Below, piece after piece: positions 43,894 through 55,335 of a stretch of 64,000 nt of DNA. Source of the DNA: Kappaphycus alvarezii (taxonomy: Eukaryota > Rhodophyta > Florideophyceae > Gigartinales > Solieriaceae); NCBI GenBank assembly GCA_002205965.3, contig NADL03000699.1:1240001-1304000 (forward strand). Reading direction: 5' to 3'. The notes under the pieces are model-generated. The model saw only the letters and a list, made by a program, of their open reading frames with translations, had not been told where the DNA came from and ran no database searches. The translations under genes and the position numbers were made by a program. Within the stretch, counting starts at the first letter, position 1. Each line of letters begins with the position of its first letter.

Positions 43894-46800
43894 TAGAAAC
43901 AGCGAGAGGAAAAAGTTGACGCCATTTTTGGTCGCGCAACTTGAGCTTAAGACAAATTACCGCCGATGAGACGATTGGTTTTTGATATGAAGACCATATC
44001 GAGGATGGAATCCTAAAGCCAAGAGCTAATTAAAGCCCTGTACCGATCATTGGTTCTAGCTTACACCACCGCCCGACCTCCTCAGGAGTTTATGAAAAGA
44101 AAACTGATATGTGCAACGTGATCAAATTATCGAGTGCCATTGAATCTCTAAGAGAAAAATTCGCTGGAACATTAATAGATGTCCGTGCGCCTTATTTCGG
44201 CATTTATTTATTGAATCTCTAGCCAAAATTACTGCCTAATTGGGACGGCAGGCTAGAAAAGATACCTTTCGAACTTCAGTCATGAATTTTTTGGTAGTAT
44301 GGCTTAGGCTAATCTCCTTAAGCCCTATTAGAATCCAGTGCAACGCTCTTGTCTGTGTTGACCATTCGTTTTTGGATACCAATTGTGTATTTCATATTAT
44401 GGACTCAGTTCCAAGTTATAAGGTTGTAGATGTCGTATCGACCACTGCCATGGAGATTGTTCCACTGTTTCACAGGAATTGATAACTCCTTTTTTGGTAC
44501 CAGAAAAGGTACTATTTGACTCAGTGTTTTTAGCTTCTAAATTTAACAAATATGGCGCTCCATAAGACATCGCGCTTTTCCTCTTCCACCAAGGCGACAC
44601 AGAAAAAATGTTACTAGGTCCAAGCGTAGCGCTATCCTCGATATTAATCTGCGTCTGGAGATTGATTAATGATTAAAAAACTTAAATAACACAACATGAA
44701 AGAATCTTAGTACAAGGCGCCCTTCGAAATTCCAACGATCTTTACGGTACAGAAGTTTTCTCGGCAAACGAACTCGCTACAAGCAGAACTTTATGATTTA
44801 TACCTTCGAGCACCTTATTGTTAAAATCGGGGCTTTTTTGGCTATTTGAAACTCCCAGCTACCACTTCCAAGTGTGATACTGAATCATCGCTAATCTTTT
44901 AGTAGTAACTGCTTTTTGGAGAATAAATCTACGTATGGGAGGCAAACGTTCCGGTTAAATCGACGAAAAATCACAAAGGACGAAAGTAGGCTGCTCCGGT
45001 CGGCATCGAACGCAACCAAATGCGATCAAAGCCTACGAATAGAGCTCAATGTTCTTATATGTACCAACCTAACGCAAGCGAATCTGAGTGGTTCCGCATT
45101 CTTGCGCTACAAAACTATCAAAACGTAGCCCTCACACCTGCAGAGACACGTGGGCGCTCATATAAAATTGAAAAGGCCTCAATCGAGTATGGACGAAGCC
45201 GGATGGGGATGCGGAGTCTGGAATGAAGAGAAAGACTTCAGTCCCAGGTCCTTCCGAAGTCTGTTGGCTCCATGGCCAGTCGCTGACGCCTCCCGAGTCA
45301 CTCGTCAGTTAGTAACCTGGCTATACTTGTGGGATTCTTCTTTTTTTCCGCCGCCCCATAATTTGTAGGAATCCTCAATTACTTACTAATAACAGTATAG
45401 AGTCGTTTCAAATGCTTTGCAATGGCTCTTACTGTTATTTTTTTTTTGGCTGAAAGGGCATCAGTTGTCTCCTTCTGTAGTATTGTGATATCCCGCAGGT
45501 TGGGGAGCCGGAAGTAACATGGTGGCGCCGCCCTGAGGAATTCTATAAGCTGAGGGGTTCGGGTGTAATGATCCAGCAGGGATGAGGACGCGCATTGCTG
45601 GACATCCAGGTGGGCATGCCATGTATAGGTTTTGGAGTCCAGCCGGAGATTACTGTAAAGATCGGGCCAACAGTAAGGACCTTCATGGAGATGTCACAAG
45701 AAACCCTTGGGTACGCACAGTCGTCGTTTGGCGAAGGGGAGCTCGCGGCTCATCTTGATCCCCGCCTCTGGATTTGTGATCTATCCCCCAAAATCGTTGG
45801 TTGAGAGCCCTTCTGGAGTGGTAGAGCCTTTACAGTGGAGCTAGCCAGCGGTACATCCTTTAGGTTATATAATGCGGTCAACCCTCAGTGGGAAGGTAAA
45901 AAGGCAAGCAACCTAAGGCCCCAAAATTGTTCGCGTCTCCAAGCCATCGGCATCAACCTGGATGACTTTACCCCAGCTGGTTAACCGCCCGTCCATTAAA
46001 CGCCTTGAATCCCTTGCTTCCTTGGCCACTTTTATCCCTTTGGTTTAATCGTTCCCTTTAGCTTCGTGTTTGCTCTACCATACTAAAATCTGCCACTGAC
46101 GAACCATCCCCTAGGGTTTTTATCCTACACTCTCTCCCGGTCCGTCAACTATTTCCTTCGTGGCATGCTTGCTTCCGGCAAAACTAGGATGTGTAGGATG
46201 TCGAAGGGAGCTGAAATGCTTGTTGCTGTCCTTTCCCCCTTTTTTGGTCAAGCGTAACCTACCTACCTATTTCATGGGCGCGGTACATTACAGTGCTATG
46301 TGTACTGTACTGTGCCGTGCCTCAACCCCCCATCACTCTCCTGGCACGCAGTGGTGAGATACCCCTGGAAGCCTCCAGACCTATCCCCTCAGGATGCGGT
46401 GCTGTACAGTACAGTACTGTACGATGCCCATTGTGGGGTACGTACAGTACTGTACTTGGCATACAGTAATCTGCGTGCCACACGACCCCTCGTTGAGAGT
46501 ATGCTGAGCAGGCCGTACTGTACAAATTCAGTGCGCACCCAATATGTTTTTTTCTTTCCGATCCCCGCCTCCCCGTTCATGCCGCACCACTCTTCCCATC
46601 CTCGCCCCGCTTGCTCACGCTTCCCACTTCGGTACGCACCCACTCCGGTGCCTTTTCCCTCCCACTACTGCACGCTCCTCCCCCTTCAGGCGACCTCCCC
46701 CACCCCTTGCGTAAGTGACTTTGCCCCCTCGCCGTCGTCTCGCGCACTCCCGCGAGTATACCGGCAGTCTTATTGCGCCACGGCACGTCTCAGCGTTCGC

Positions 46801-47489
46801 TTGCTCGCCGATGGGAAAGTACTCGGACAAAACGCAAGGGGAAGGCGAAGGCGACGGAGTGGGTGCGTGCAGTAGTGGAAAGGAGAAGGCACCGGAGTGG
46901 GTGCGGAGAGTGGAGGGATTGTACCAAACAGGGCATACCGTACACGTTACCCACGGTAGGAGATGCCCATCCTTTGACGTAGCATGCGAGCAGGTACTGT
47001 AGCGCAGAAGCGACTATGGACCAGATAGAGAAGCTTGGTCGTTGATGAATTTGCACCGTAGCTACCGGGTACCGTTGGGCGGAGCAAAACTAGATAGGTT
47101 CAGCATGCTCATTGATAAAAGGTCGCGAAGCCCCGGACATTGCGCCGATGGTATCGAAAGCAAGCGGAGCGAAGTGCCAGGAGACATGTAGGGACATATC
47201 GACATCGGCGAGACGCGCGAGAGCGTTGCGGGCCTTTCGTTGGATAGTCTATGGATTGGCGGCACCAGCGAGCACAGCGGCACCAGCGACCATGCGGCGG
47301 CACATCGTATCGATGCGGGTACATACGAGGAGAGTACCGTACCATAGTGAGCGGTGATAGTAGGGGTGTGGAAGGCGGTGGAAGGGCGTGGAAAAGGCCA
47401 GCAAGTGGATGAGTTCTCTGAAGGACGGGGGAAGCGCTGTTCCATTTTAATACAGAGAGAGAGATGTTTATTCATGACTTTTCTAGGGT
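43894..47489. other. Long gene-poor stretch
   Basis: No gene recognised. 43.9-45.5 kb is AT-rich with short frames. 45.55-46.25 kb has mixed composition without motifs. 46.28-46.55 kb is rich in TACAGTACTGTAC words. 46.63-46.91 kb holds an inverted repeat (listed separately). 46.98-47.49 kb contains a minus-strand frame (to 47721) without recognisable motif and a short GA-rich run (GAGAGAGAGA) near 47455. Confidence 0.4.
46632..46907. repeat. Foldback structure with 46-48 bp arms
   Basis: GGTACGCACCCACTCCGG…CACTACTGCACGC at 46632-46679 is inverted at 46860-46907 with few mismatches. Similarity continues more weakly inward (GGCGACCTCCC… against …GAAGGCGACGG; CCCCTTGCGT against ACGCAAGGGG). 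The loop of roughly 100 bp contains no gene. It could be a small foldback element. Confidence 0.65.
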
Positions 47490-48514
47490 GTGCTCCGACT
47501 GAAAAACTATCCAGTTGATAGCAAATTGGATGGAACAAGTCGGTCACGTGCAGTGGGGCTCGCGATATGATGGCTAGAGCCATCGACGACCACAAGCCGC
47601 AACTGATACACTGGTAGATGCGCTTGTTAATAGTAACCTCCGAGGTGTAGCATTTACTGGCAACACGGGTATACTCTCCGATAGATAACACATTCTCCGG
47701 AGAACGGGCACCGAGGAGCAAAAAAAATCAGCAGCAGCAAAGTTCTTCTGGAAGGACGACGAATGGTCGAGGTTGCCAAACCCCATATCTCATTCAGAAG
47801 CGGATATTCGGCGAAGAATTCGACGTTATGCATACTTGGAAACGCAGGCAAGGACCTTCCTCACCGCACACCCCGCTGTAGTCAACCGAACGTCCAACGA
47901 GATGTGGACAGTGATGCTACGCTGTCACCTAGGAGTTCGCGTGTTTGACGACACCGCACCGCTGCAATGCGCTGAGTGCCATTGGCCCATGGATCTCTTG
48001 GGGGACCATGTAGCAGACCTTTGTAACAAAGGTCTCGGGAGGACCAACCGGCACACAGCAGTTGTGAGAGTACTTGGGAGAGAGCTGTTTTAAGCAACAG
48101 GAGTTGGCGTCCAATATGAGGTCAAATACCTACTCCCCAGACTGAATGCGCGACCCGCGGATATTCTGGCGCTTCCGCGATCCGAAGCATTGAACACCCC
48201 GCCCCTCTTCCAGTGGCCTACGACATCAACGTATCCTCGCCATTCCAGAAGTGCTATATGTCAATGGGAGCACGAAAAGCGCGAGCGTTGCCAACGCAGC
48301 AGAAAAGCGAAAGAAGAGGGACCTAGCCACGAAAGTGGCTGCCATTCCTGGCGACGTCCTGCCTGGAAGATCAAGCTTAGGATGGGATTTTGTGCCGCTG
48401 GCGTTTCACTTGTTAGGATCACTTGCTGAGACATCATCAAAGTTCATAGAGAAATACGCGGCAGCTGCGCGATGCTACATGCGCGATGCGACAGCTGATG
48501 CTCTACGGAGGTGA
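47490..48514 (+). pseudogene. R2-like C-terminal module (copy C): zinc knuckle and restriction-like endonuclease
   Basis: The best preserved end of the family. 47515-47700 matches 25973-26200. The frame at 47773-48093 reads ISHSEADIRRRIRRYAYLET and then a complete knuckle CAECHWPMDLLGDHVADLC (47968-48024), that is C-x2-C-x9-H-x4-C, followed by GRTNRHTAVV. Across a frameshift come ARPADILALP (RPAD from 48151) and AYDINVSSPFQKC (Asp at 48222), giving the RPAD-x(n)-D pattern of restriction-like endonucleases in R2-clade retrotransposons. The tail is GWDFVPLAFHLLGSLAETS, ending at 48514. In such elements the module binds and nicks target DNA to prime reverse transcription. The RT part is not attached here, so it is 5' truncated. 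Family placement is from motifs only. Confidence 0.7.
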
Positions 48515-48657
48515 TGAAGACCCGCTTCCACCAGAGACTGAGCTACGCTATTTGGTCCACAAGTGCGGCGTCAGTGATAAGTCGGGCCCCGCAACACGCA
48601 GGAGTTAGTCACCCTATTCAAAATTAATTTTGTAGCGACTTCACAGTGTTGCACATA

Positions 48658-50179
48658 CAGTGCGGTGCAAAAGTATAGACTCAAATGAATTGAGAAAAAT
48701 ATTAAAATAAGCCAGATATATTGTGTACCACAAAAAACGTCTTTAAAAGATGAGTAGAACAGCAGCATATTTTTAAAGAAAACAAAAGACAGTACGTGCG
48801 GGAATAAAAACTGTGATTTTACCGGTGCAAAAGTATAGACTCGATCACATTTATTCTCAAACAATAAGCCTTTAGAGGTCTTAATATGGAAGTTTTGCCC
48901 CACAACGGCTAACAACAGATAAAATGCGACGTTTCATTGATTTCACCAGATTATGCAGGAGGTCTTCAGAAATGAGGGACCACTCCTTGAGAATCGCCTA
49001 TTTCAAATCTACCAAGGATGAAAACTGCTTTCCATCCAGGTAAACCCGGCGAGCGAGGATCCCCATAGGTTCTCGATCGGGTTCAAGTCAGGAGCCCTTG
49101 ATGGCCATTCCAAAACATTGACAGAGTTTTCATTAAACCAGGCCTTGGTAGAGTTAGAAACATGAATCGAACAGTTGTCTTGTTGAAATGTCCAAGATTC
49201 GCCATGTGTCATGGCAGCCCATGGCAACAAATGATTCTTGAGAACCTCTTGATACCTTGTAGAGTTCATTCGGCCATCAACGAAGACAAGATCACAAGTT
49301 CCGTAGTAAGAAAAACACCCCCAAACCATGAGACCACCACCACCTTGCTGACGCTTACTGTAAATACGTTCTTCAGTGCCTAGTTGATGCCAGTAGTATG
49401 CGCAACCATCGGGACCATCCATGTTGAACTTTTTCTCGTCGGAAAAAATGACTTGCTTCCAAAAAGAATGATCATACTCTCCTTTCTCCATGCACCAGTT
49501 CAATCTCTCTTTTTTGTGATGTTCTGTAAGATAGAAAGTAGTCCTCATTTTTTTGTAAGCCAGCTCAGGGCTACTTTGCAGTACTCTTAAGACGCTATGC
49601 TTCGAAACGTGAAGCTGCAAGTCTTGTCTGATGGGATTGGCACTGTGTCCAGATCGTTTTGCTTCTCGAACGATTTGCCTCCTCGCAGCGGGTGATATCT
49701 TGGATGAGCGACCACTTCTTTTTTTGGATCCATAAGACTTTGGATTCTTGAGAAAGCGTGCAATGACGGTTTGAGAGCGCTTCAACTGATCGGAGATCTG
49801 CCTTGTGGTGAGTTTGGCATTGCGCAAGGCTAAAATTGATGCTTGCTCTTCTGCAGTGAGTTGCCTTTGCCGCGGCATGATTGCAATGCATTGAAACGCA
49901 ACGGATGCCTGGGGAGAGGTGAGGAGAGTCGTTTGGTATGCATTTGTTCATTCTGTTTGCATTTCCCGCCACCTGACAATCTCAAACATTTCTTGAGTCT
50001 ATACTTTTGCACCGGTAAAATCACGTTTTTTATTCCCACACGTACTGTCTTTTGTTTTCTTTAAAAAAATGCTGCTGTTCTACTCAGCTTTTAAAGACGT
50101 TTTTTGTGGTACACAATATATCTGGCTTATTTTAATATTTTTCTCAATTCATTTGAGTCTATACTTTTGCACCGCACTG
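48658..50179 (-). mobile_element. Tc1/mariner-type transposon, 1,522 bp, complete ends
   Basis: Terminal inverted repeats of 185 bp (48658-48842 and 49995-50179) begin CAGTGCGGTGCAAAAGTATA and are flanked by the TA target duplication (48656-48657, 50180-50181). Each repeat holds two direct copies of GGTGCAAAAGTATAGACTC, one at the outer end (48664-48682) and one at the inner end (48824-48842), the IR/DR layout of Sleeping Beauty-like Tc1 elements with two transposase sites per end. The arms differ at only a few positions, so it is among the youngest elements in the window. It lies between R2-like copies C and D. Confidence 0.95.
48881..49878 (-). pseudogene. Tc1-type transposase, near-intact with late frameshift
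   Basis: From ATG at 49878: an N-terminal paired-like helix-turn-helix (LTAEEQASILALRNAKLTTR … VIARFLKNP), a basic AT-hook/NLS-like segment (GSKKRSGRSSKISP), a second HTH, then the DDE core. Catalytic residues: FSDEKKFN (Asp), FQQDNCSIH (Asp), and LNPIENLWG (Glu) about 35 residues later, as expected for D34E. After LWG one base is missing in a GGGG run (about 49068), and the true C-terminus continues in another frame as ILARRVYLDGKQFSSLVDLK. A TAG follows, then AILKEWSLI … SVVSRCGAKLPY to the stop at 48881. With these two lesions the last 50-odd residues are lost. The whole catalytic triad is intact, so decay is recent. Confidence 0.92.
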
Positions 50180-50218
50180 TAGATATTACAGTGATAAAAA
50201 TATTAAACCAAAAAATTA

Positions 50219-51682
50219 GGGACTGGGATGGCAAACTTTGGTCGCGGGAGAGCCGGGAGGGAGGCACCAGGCGGCTTGACAGCTTGTGTTGCAGGTCCTG
50301 GACCTTATGGTGGTGCGTGAGGACGGCAGCTCCACCGGCGACTTGCGTCGCTTTCTTGAGTTAGGACTGCTTAAATGGGGACGTAACGGCAACGTCATAT
50401 CCGATGGGCCGGTCCGGGAGGCCGGCTTCAGGGTCAGGGGGGGGTTGCACGAGGAGGATGTCGGCTGGCCTAAAGTCCGTATCAGGGACGAGATTCTCGA
50501 CTTTAAACTCATCATCGAGGTCAGCGGAGCGGAAAAAGTGCGACGCGAACATGTTGCGGAAGGAGTTGTGGCGGTGAATGCGTCCAAACTCTGAGATGCA
50601 GCGGTCTGCGGCATCGCCACCGTGGACATCCAGGTCCTGCTGGCAGTGGTGGCATTTCGAGGGCAACGAGTCTGTGTAGACTGGGAGACTGAGGTGCCTG
50701 CGCAGCATGATGATTCAGTGCTCCAACGACACCGTCGCAGTGGAGCAATGCGTGAATAGGAAAATAGCGGCAGCGCTTTGGCGAAAGGCAGGCCGCGTAT
50801 GCTGGGACGGGTGGCCTCCTCGAAGTGGCAGGGACGGGGTTCTCTTCCATATCCCAAAACACCTTTTGCCTTGGCCTCTTGCTGTGCCCGATTTAGATGT
50901 GATTGAAGATTGACGGGCGTGTCAGAAAGGGAGACAGGGTCTAAGGCGCCTAGGCTGGTGGCGAACGGCTCGCCTTGAATCCGGCGGACATCGTTTAGCA
51001 GAGGCGAGCGTGCCTGGTTGACAAGGAAGGATCCATCGCCACGAGCGCTTTTGCCAAGTACGGCGACGAAGCGGGTTGTAGATTAGGCAGACGTGTAAGC
51101 GGGCGGGGCAGCGTCCAGAATGCTACCAACGACAGCCACGTGCAGGTAGGGACCGATCATGGAGCAACCATGCCCTCCAAGACGGAGGGGGAGAAACGAT
51201 TGTTCCCAGGCGTCATCCGTTAGCGAGACGTTATTGAGCGCGACGTAATAGGACTGCTGCAGAGAGTCAACCTTAGCTGCAGGCTCAGCCGCGCGCTGAG
51301 GGTCGGCAAGCCGAAATGCGTGAAGCACTGGGCATGCCGAGGTACATGGGCGGTGCATGTGGGAACGAGCCTGGGGGTCCCGGAACTGTTCCAGCAGTGC
51401 AAGGGTGCGGCGGCACCTCTCCACCTTGCTGTGCGAGAAGGCCATGGTGAAGGTAGCGTCACCCAACGGGGCCCGAAGAGGCTGAAACCGTCGCCGGGGC
51501 ATTCCGAGAGCGGAAACTCGGCCAGGAAGGCCGGGCGGTCTACTGGCCCTCGCCCCGCCATCACCGCCCGGCTCCCGCGCCACAAACACAGCACGCGCTG
51601 AGCTAGGGCTGCAACCCTTGCCGCTGCCCTCTCTCCGATCGCTGCCACCTCCTGGTCTCTGTCTTCCAACAACGTCACACAC
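50219..51682 (-). pseudogene. R2-like element C-terminal half (copy D)
   Basis: Minus strand. The frame at 51682-51083 includes APLGDATFTMAFSHSKVERC and SFLPLRLGGHGCSMIGPYLH, the region after the RT catalytic box in this family. Further down, 50708-50361 reads KCHHCQQDLDVHGGDAADRC, the knuckle with its His replaced by Ala, then HRHNSFRNMFASHFFR and DTDFRPADILLVQPPPDPEA. About 20 residues later GYDVAVTSPFKQS supplies the second Asp of the endonuclease motif, followed by a stop. Beyond it, nucleotide similarity to copy J (KVQDLQHKL) and to 26261-26405 continues. The RT core is missing; the copy is cut where copy E begins on the other strand. Confidence 0.75.
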
Positions 51683-52350
51683 ACCGGAAACCCTGCTGCC
51701 GTTGCCGAGGACCTTCCTGCCCTGCCGTCGACCCTGCTGCAGGCGAACCCCAGTCCACCATGGTGGATGTCGTGGTCTCCCAACCGTGCCCCCCTATGTT
51801 CGTGGAGGCCAACGACTTCTAATCCGCCTAGGGCCAACCCCAGGGCCACCCGCATCCCCTCTAACATACACTCATGTGCCCTCCGAATCCAAATGCCCCA
51901 CCCCCTTTCCGCCTTCCTTGCCGTCTCCCCTTGACATCCGTCGCACCTCGTGCCGAGAAGCAGACGTCCGCCAAGACATCCACGACTCCTGCATCACCTC
52001 GTTCATCCTTCTCTGCTCAAGCTGGACAAGGACACGGCGACAGCTCAAGACAACGATTCCATTGCCCGCGCCTTCCTACGCTCTCACATACTCCACACCG
52101 CCATCCTCCGTCGCACCCTGCGTAGTGAGGAAGGCTGGCGTCATTGCAACGACGGCCTTACCGACCGCATACGCTATATCCATACCGGCAACCAAGGGGG
52201 CACGCCCTGAGCCGAAGCCATCATCGCCCACCTGAACAGTGTTGACTGGTTTGCCCAACACCGCACCGCGCCCGCATACTCGCCCTCCCCTTCCCAGCGC
52301 ATCTGCCGCGTAGAGGCGCCATGTAGAGATAGACTCACAGTAAGGCCATG
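51683..52350 (+). other. Probable 5' region of R2-like copy E
   Basis: GC-rich, Pro/Ser/Thr-rich plus-strand frames (for example 51618-52235) precede the RT domain of copy E. Composition resembles the N-terminal part of copy A2, but no zinc finger is clear. Copy D's truncated end overlaps the first bases on the other strand, so the exact junction is uncertain. Confidence 0.4.
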
Positions 52351-54560
52351 CTTTCTCTACGCAGCGCTCACCCGCCGATGTCAACCACCTCGACCCCGTC
52401 CAGGCCCTGCGCTCCTTCCAACAGAACCTTTACCATTACATCGCCCAGCTCCCTGAGTCTTGCCTCCCGCCTCCTCCTAATGCCATTGCGGAGGCCGTTG
52501 CATGAGCTGCACAAGGAATCTCTCGTGACATTGCTGCCGGGCCGGACCGGCTGACCTGCCCATGCCCCTGCTCTCACCTCTTGGTCAAGAGCAAGATCAC
52601 TCCCGATACAGGTGTCACCGGCCTTGCCGTACTCAACCAACTCGTAAATTGCATTGCCCGCAGCGATCTCCCCGACGTCATCGCTCTAATCGCTGCCGCA
52701 ACACTCCCTCCCGTACAGCCAAAACCTGGCAACATCCGCCCCATTTCTGTGAGGACTATTCTCCGCCGCATCGCTTCGAGGACCCTCCTCCCTCACGCCA
52801 TCGATGATACAAGAGACTTCCTCGCTCCAAACTTACGGCAAATGGGACTAAGGCCAAGATGGATGCAGTTGCGCACGATGTACGGAACCTCCACCACAGC
52901 CCCTCTCAGGCCCCCAGACCGCCACCGTCCTTATTGATGCTTCTGGCGTGTTCAATCTCGTGGACAGGCAGTCTCTTCTAAATCTCTTGCCTGCCCGCAC
53001 TCCCACGCTCGCCCCGTTCATGAGCATGGTCTATGGCCGCTCGCAACCTCCGCTCCACGTCCCAAACTGTGAGCGTATCATGATTCTAAGCACACAAGGC
53101 ACCAGGAAAGGTAAGGCGGCCAGCATGCTCATATTCTTCCTGACCATCTAGCCCCTATAACTTGTGCTTGCGGAAGGCCTGAACCTCATCCTCAACCAAC
53201 GGTATGCGGACGATGGCTCACTCATCGGTACATTGCCCCCTCTCCGCCGAGCTCTCACCTCGCCCTTGCAACATGGGCCCTCTACTTGGGCTCCAGCTCA
53301 ACATGCACAAGATGTGTGGACCCAAACAAGCGTCACGGCACGCGAGGAGTTCCTCTAAGTCTTCCCACTGCAGTAATGCTCCCCCATAGTTTCGAGCTCC
53401 TTAGTGACTCGGCCGCCACCTGCGAATACACGCACGAGTTCCTCCGCGCGAAGATCGCGTCCTGCTTTCGAAGCCTCGAGAAGGTCCATGACGTCTGAAA
53501 CTCACAATCCTGTTTCCATATGCATCGCCTCTGTGCTTCTGCTTGCCTTATGCTGCACACGTTCCGCTTGTCGGAGCCCCACCACGCTTCAGATGTTGCA
53601 ACCGTGTTTGATTCATTGCAACGGGAGTTCTAGGAGGAAGTAACGGCCTTTCGCTCTCCGGCCCAGCCTCGACCCAAGCCCGTCTCTGATCCGACTCGGC
53701 GGACTTGGTTTTTCCGAAATCGGCCCCGTCCTCCTCGGCATCGGCGCTGCCGCTGATCTTGAACTCACCACCAGATACTCATTCCTCCGGGCTGCGGATC
53801 TCCTACAATTTCCGTTCCCTGGAGACGGCGTTCCCTCCCCGATCAACCACGCCCGATCCTTCACGCCCTCGTCGGCCACCTAGATCCCGCCGAGGTGGAA
53901 AACCTTGACCCTATCGCCCTTGCTGCATCCCCATGAAACACCCAAGCTAAACTAACAAGGGTGCAGCAGGACACTCGGACCCGTCTCCATTGGGATGACA
54001 AGGACTGGGAAGCCAACCCTTCGCCGTCCCTCCCAACACAATGACGAGGGCATCTAGAGCCACGCCTTTCGCCACAGCCCCACTACCGCCTTGTTCGATG
54101 GCCATCCCCCCTCCTGATGTCGGCTCCGCGACAGGCAATGATCTGTAATGCTGCAGAAGCACCTCCTCCTACCCATGTGCTACGACCCCCCACTCGTCTC
54201 GTGTTATCACGAGCCCTCGGACACCCATAGGGACCATGCAGCAGACCTCTGTCCCAACGGATTCAGTCGTTCCCACTGGCACAACTCTATCCTAAACGCC
54301 CTCGTAACGCATGTCATACGCGCCACTAGCAGCGACTGTGAACTCGAGGGACCGTTCCTCACCCTAGAGGGCCCTACGCCCGGCGGATATTTCAGTCCTT
54401 CCCGTTTGTAACGAATCGTATCGTCCTTCAAGTCGGCCACCCGCAGCAAGGCCACACAGATAACAAATGACGCAGCGGGCCGCTCCCACCGGGACACGAA
54501 TCGCGACCTCATCCGTTAGCTTGCACGTCGGCCGCCCAACCTCTGTGATGACTGTCAGTG
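52351..54560 (+). pseudogene. R2-like reverse transcriptase (copy E), longest copy
   Basis: Motifs in order. A pre-RT block with AAGPD near 52540. VKSKITPDTGVTGLAVL, IARSDLPDVIALI, PGNIRPISVRTILRR and HAIDDTRDFLAPN (52580-52830). DASGVFNLVDRQSLLNLLP, with the first palm Asp, and MSMVYGRSQPPLHV (52935-53060). The catalytic box RYADDGSLIG (YADD at 53203-53214). A weakly preserved middle region (53.4-53.9 kb). The knuckle region at 54180-54240 reads SCYHEPSDTHRDHAADLC, with one Cys lost but His and the last Cys kept, then HWHNSILNALV. RPAD is not preserved (TPGGYF in its place). Many frameshifts and stops. The layout RT, knuckle, endonuclease supports reading the separate fragments elsewhere as one family. 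Confidence 0.75.
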
Positions 54561-54840
54561 CGACTTTTCTCTCGAGTTGCAATCGCTTGGTTTCGATTCT
54601 CTCGGTGTCCTGTCAGCTGAATAAGGCTGTTTTCTCAGAGAGCTTTTCCGGGCATGGATGGTGGGTATCATACCTCAACAAAAGTCATTCGACGTCGCAT
54701 CTCTCTGTGCTTGGGCACTGCCGTCTAGATCGCTGCAATAGCTATCTACAGTATGCTCGTGCACAGAAGCGCGCGACTAAATTGATCACCGCTGTTTAGC
54801 TTTAAACAGTACTGTACGCTTAGACCCTCTAGCGCGTACA

Positions 54841-54886
54841 GCACAGTACAGTACAGTACAGTACAGTACAGTACTGTACAGTGCAG
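54841..54886. repeat. (GTACA)n tandem repeat
   Basis: About seven tandem ACAGT/GTACA units, ending in ACTGTACAGTGC. The palindromic words TACTGTACAGTA recur at 55190-55230 and 55300-55335 in the same interval. Confidence 0.85.
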
Positions 54887-55189
54887 GCCAACAAATTCGC
54901 AGCCCGAAAAAAATTGTGCCCTGCTGTGTTCGAGACAGTACCGAGCTGTACTACAGTATTCTCAACAGTACAGTATTTGTATCATTTTGGTCCAAACTGT
55001 GTCTGTACGGGTACGGTACATTACTGTATGTAAAGTGAATGGTCCGACTATTGGCTAAGAGGCTGTTAGTAAGAGCTAACCAGGTGTTCAACCGGATGTT
55101 CCACTGGATGTTCCACGTTTGGGATAGAATGGACATGGCTATGGACGACCACATGACACTACTGTACAGCGGCGCTAGTACTGTACTAC

Positions 55190-55335
55190 ACTTGCTGTAC
55201 TGTACTGTATAGTACTGTACAGTACTGAATTATTAATATCTACGTTTGACCGATTCGGGAAACCCTTTTTACAAAGGGTCTTGCTACTATGCTCTGTACA
55301 ATACTATACTGTACTGTACTGTACTGTACTGTGCA
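55190..55335. repeat. TACTGTAC-type repeats, two clusters
   Basis: Clusters at 55190-55230 and 55296-55335 consist of repeated TGTAC units with palindromic turns. Between them is ordinary sequence. Confidence 0.75.

Noticed and set aside
50216-50857. 213-codon minus-strand open frame
   Set aside because: It overlaps the frame that carries the zinc knuckle and RPAD motifs of copy D. Ser/Arg/Thr-rich composition marks it as a shadow.
51220-51867. 215-codon minus-strand open frame over copies D/E
   Set aside because: The RT-derived motifs (APLGD, LRLGGHG) are in the other minus frame. This one is Gly/Arg/Val-rich with no motif.
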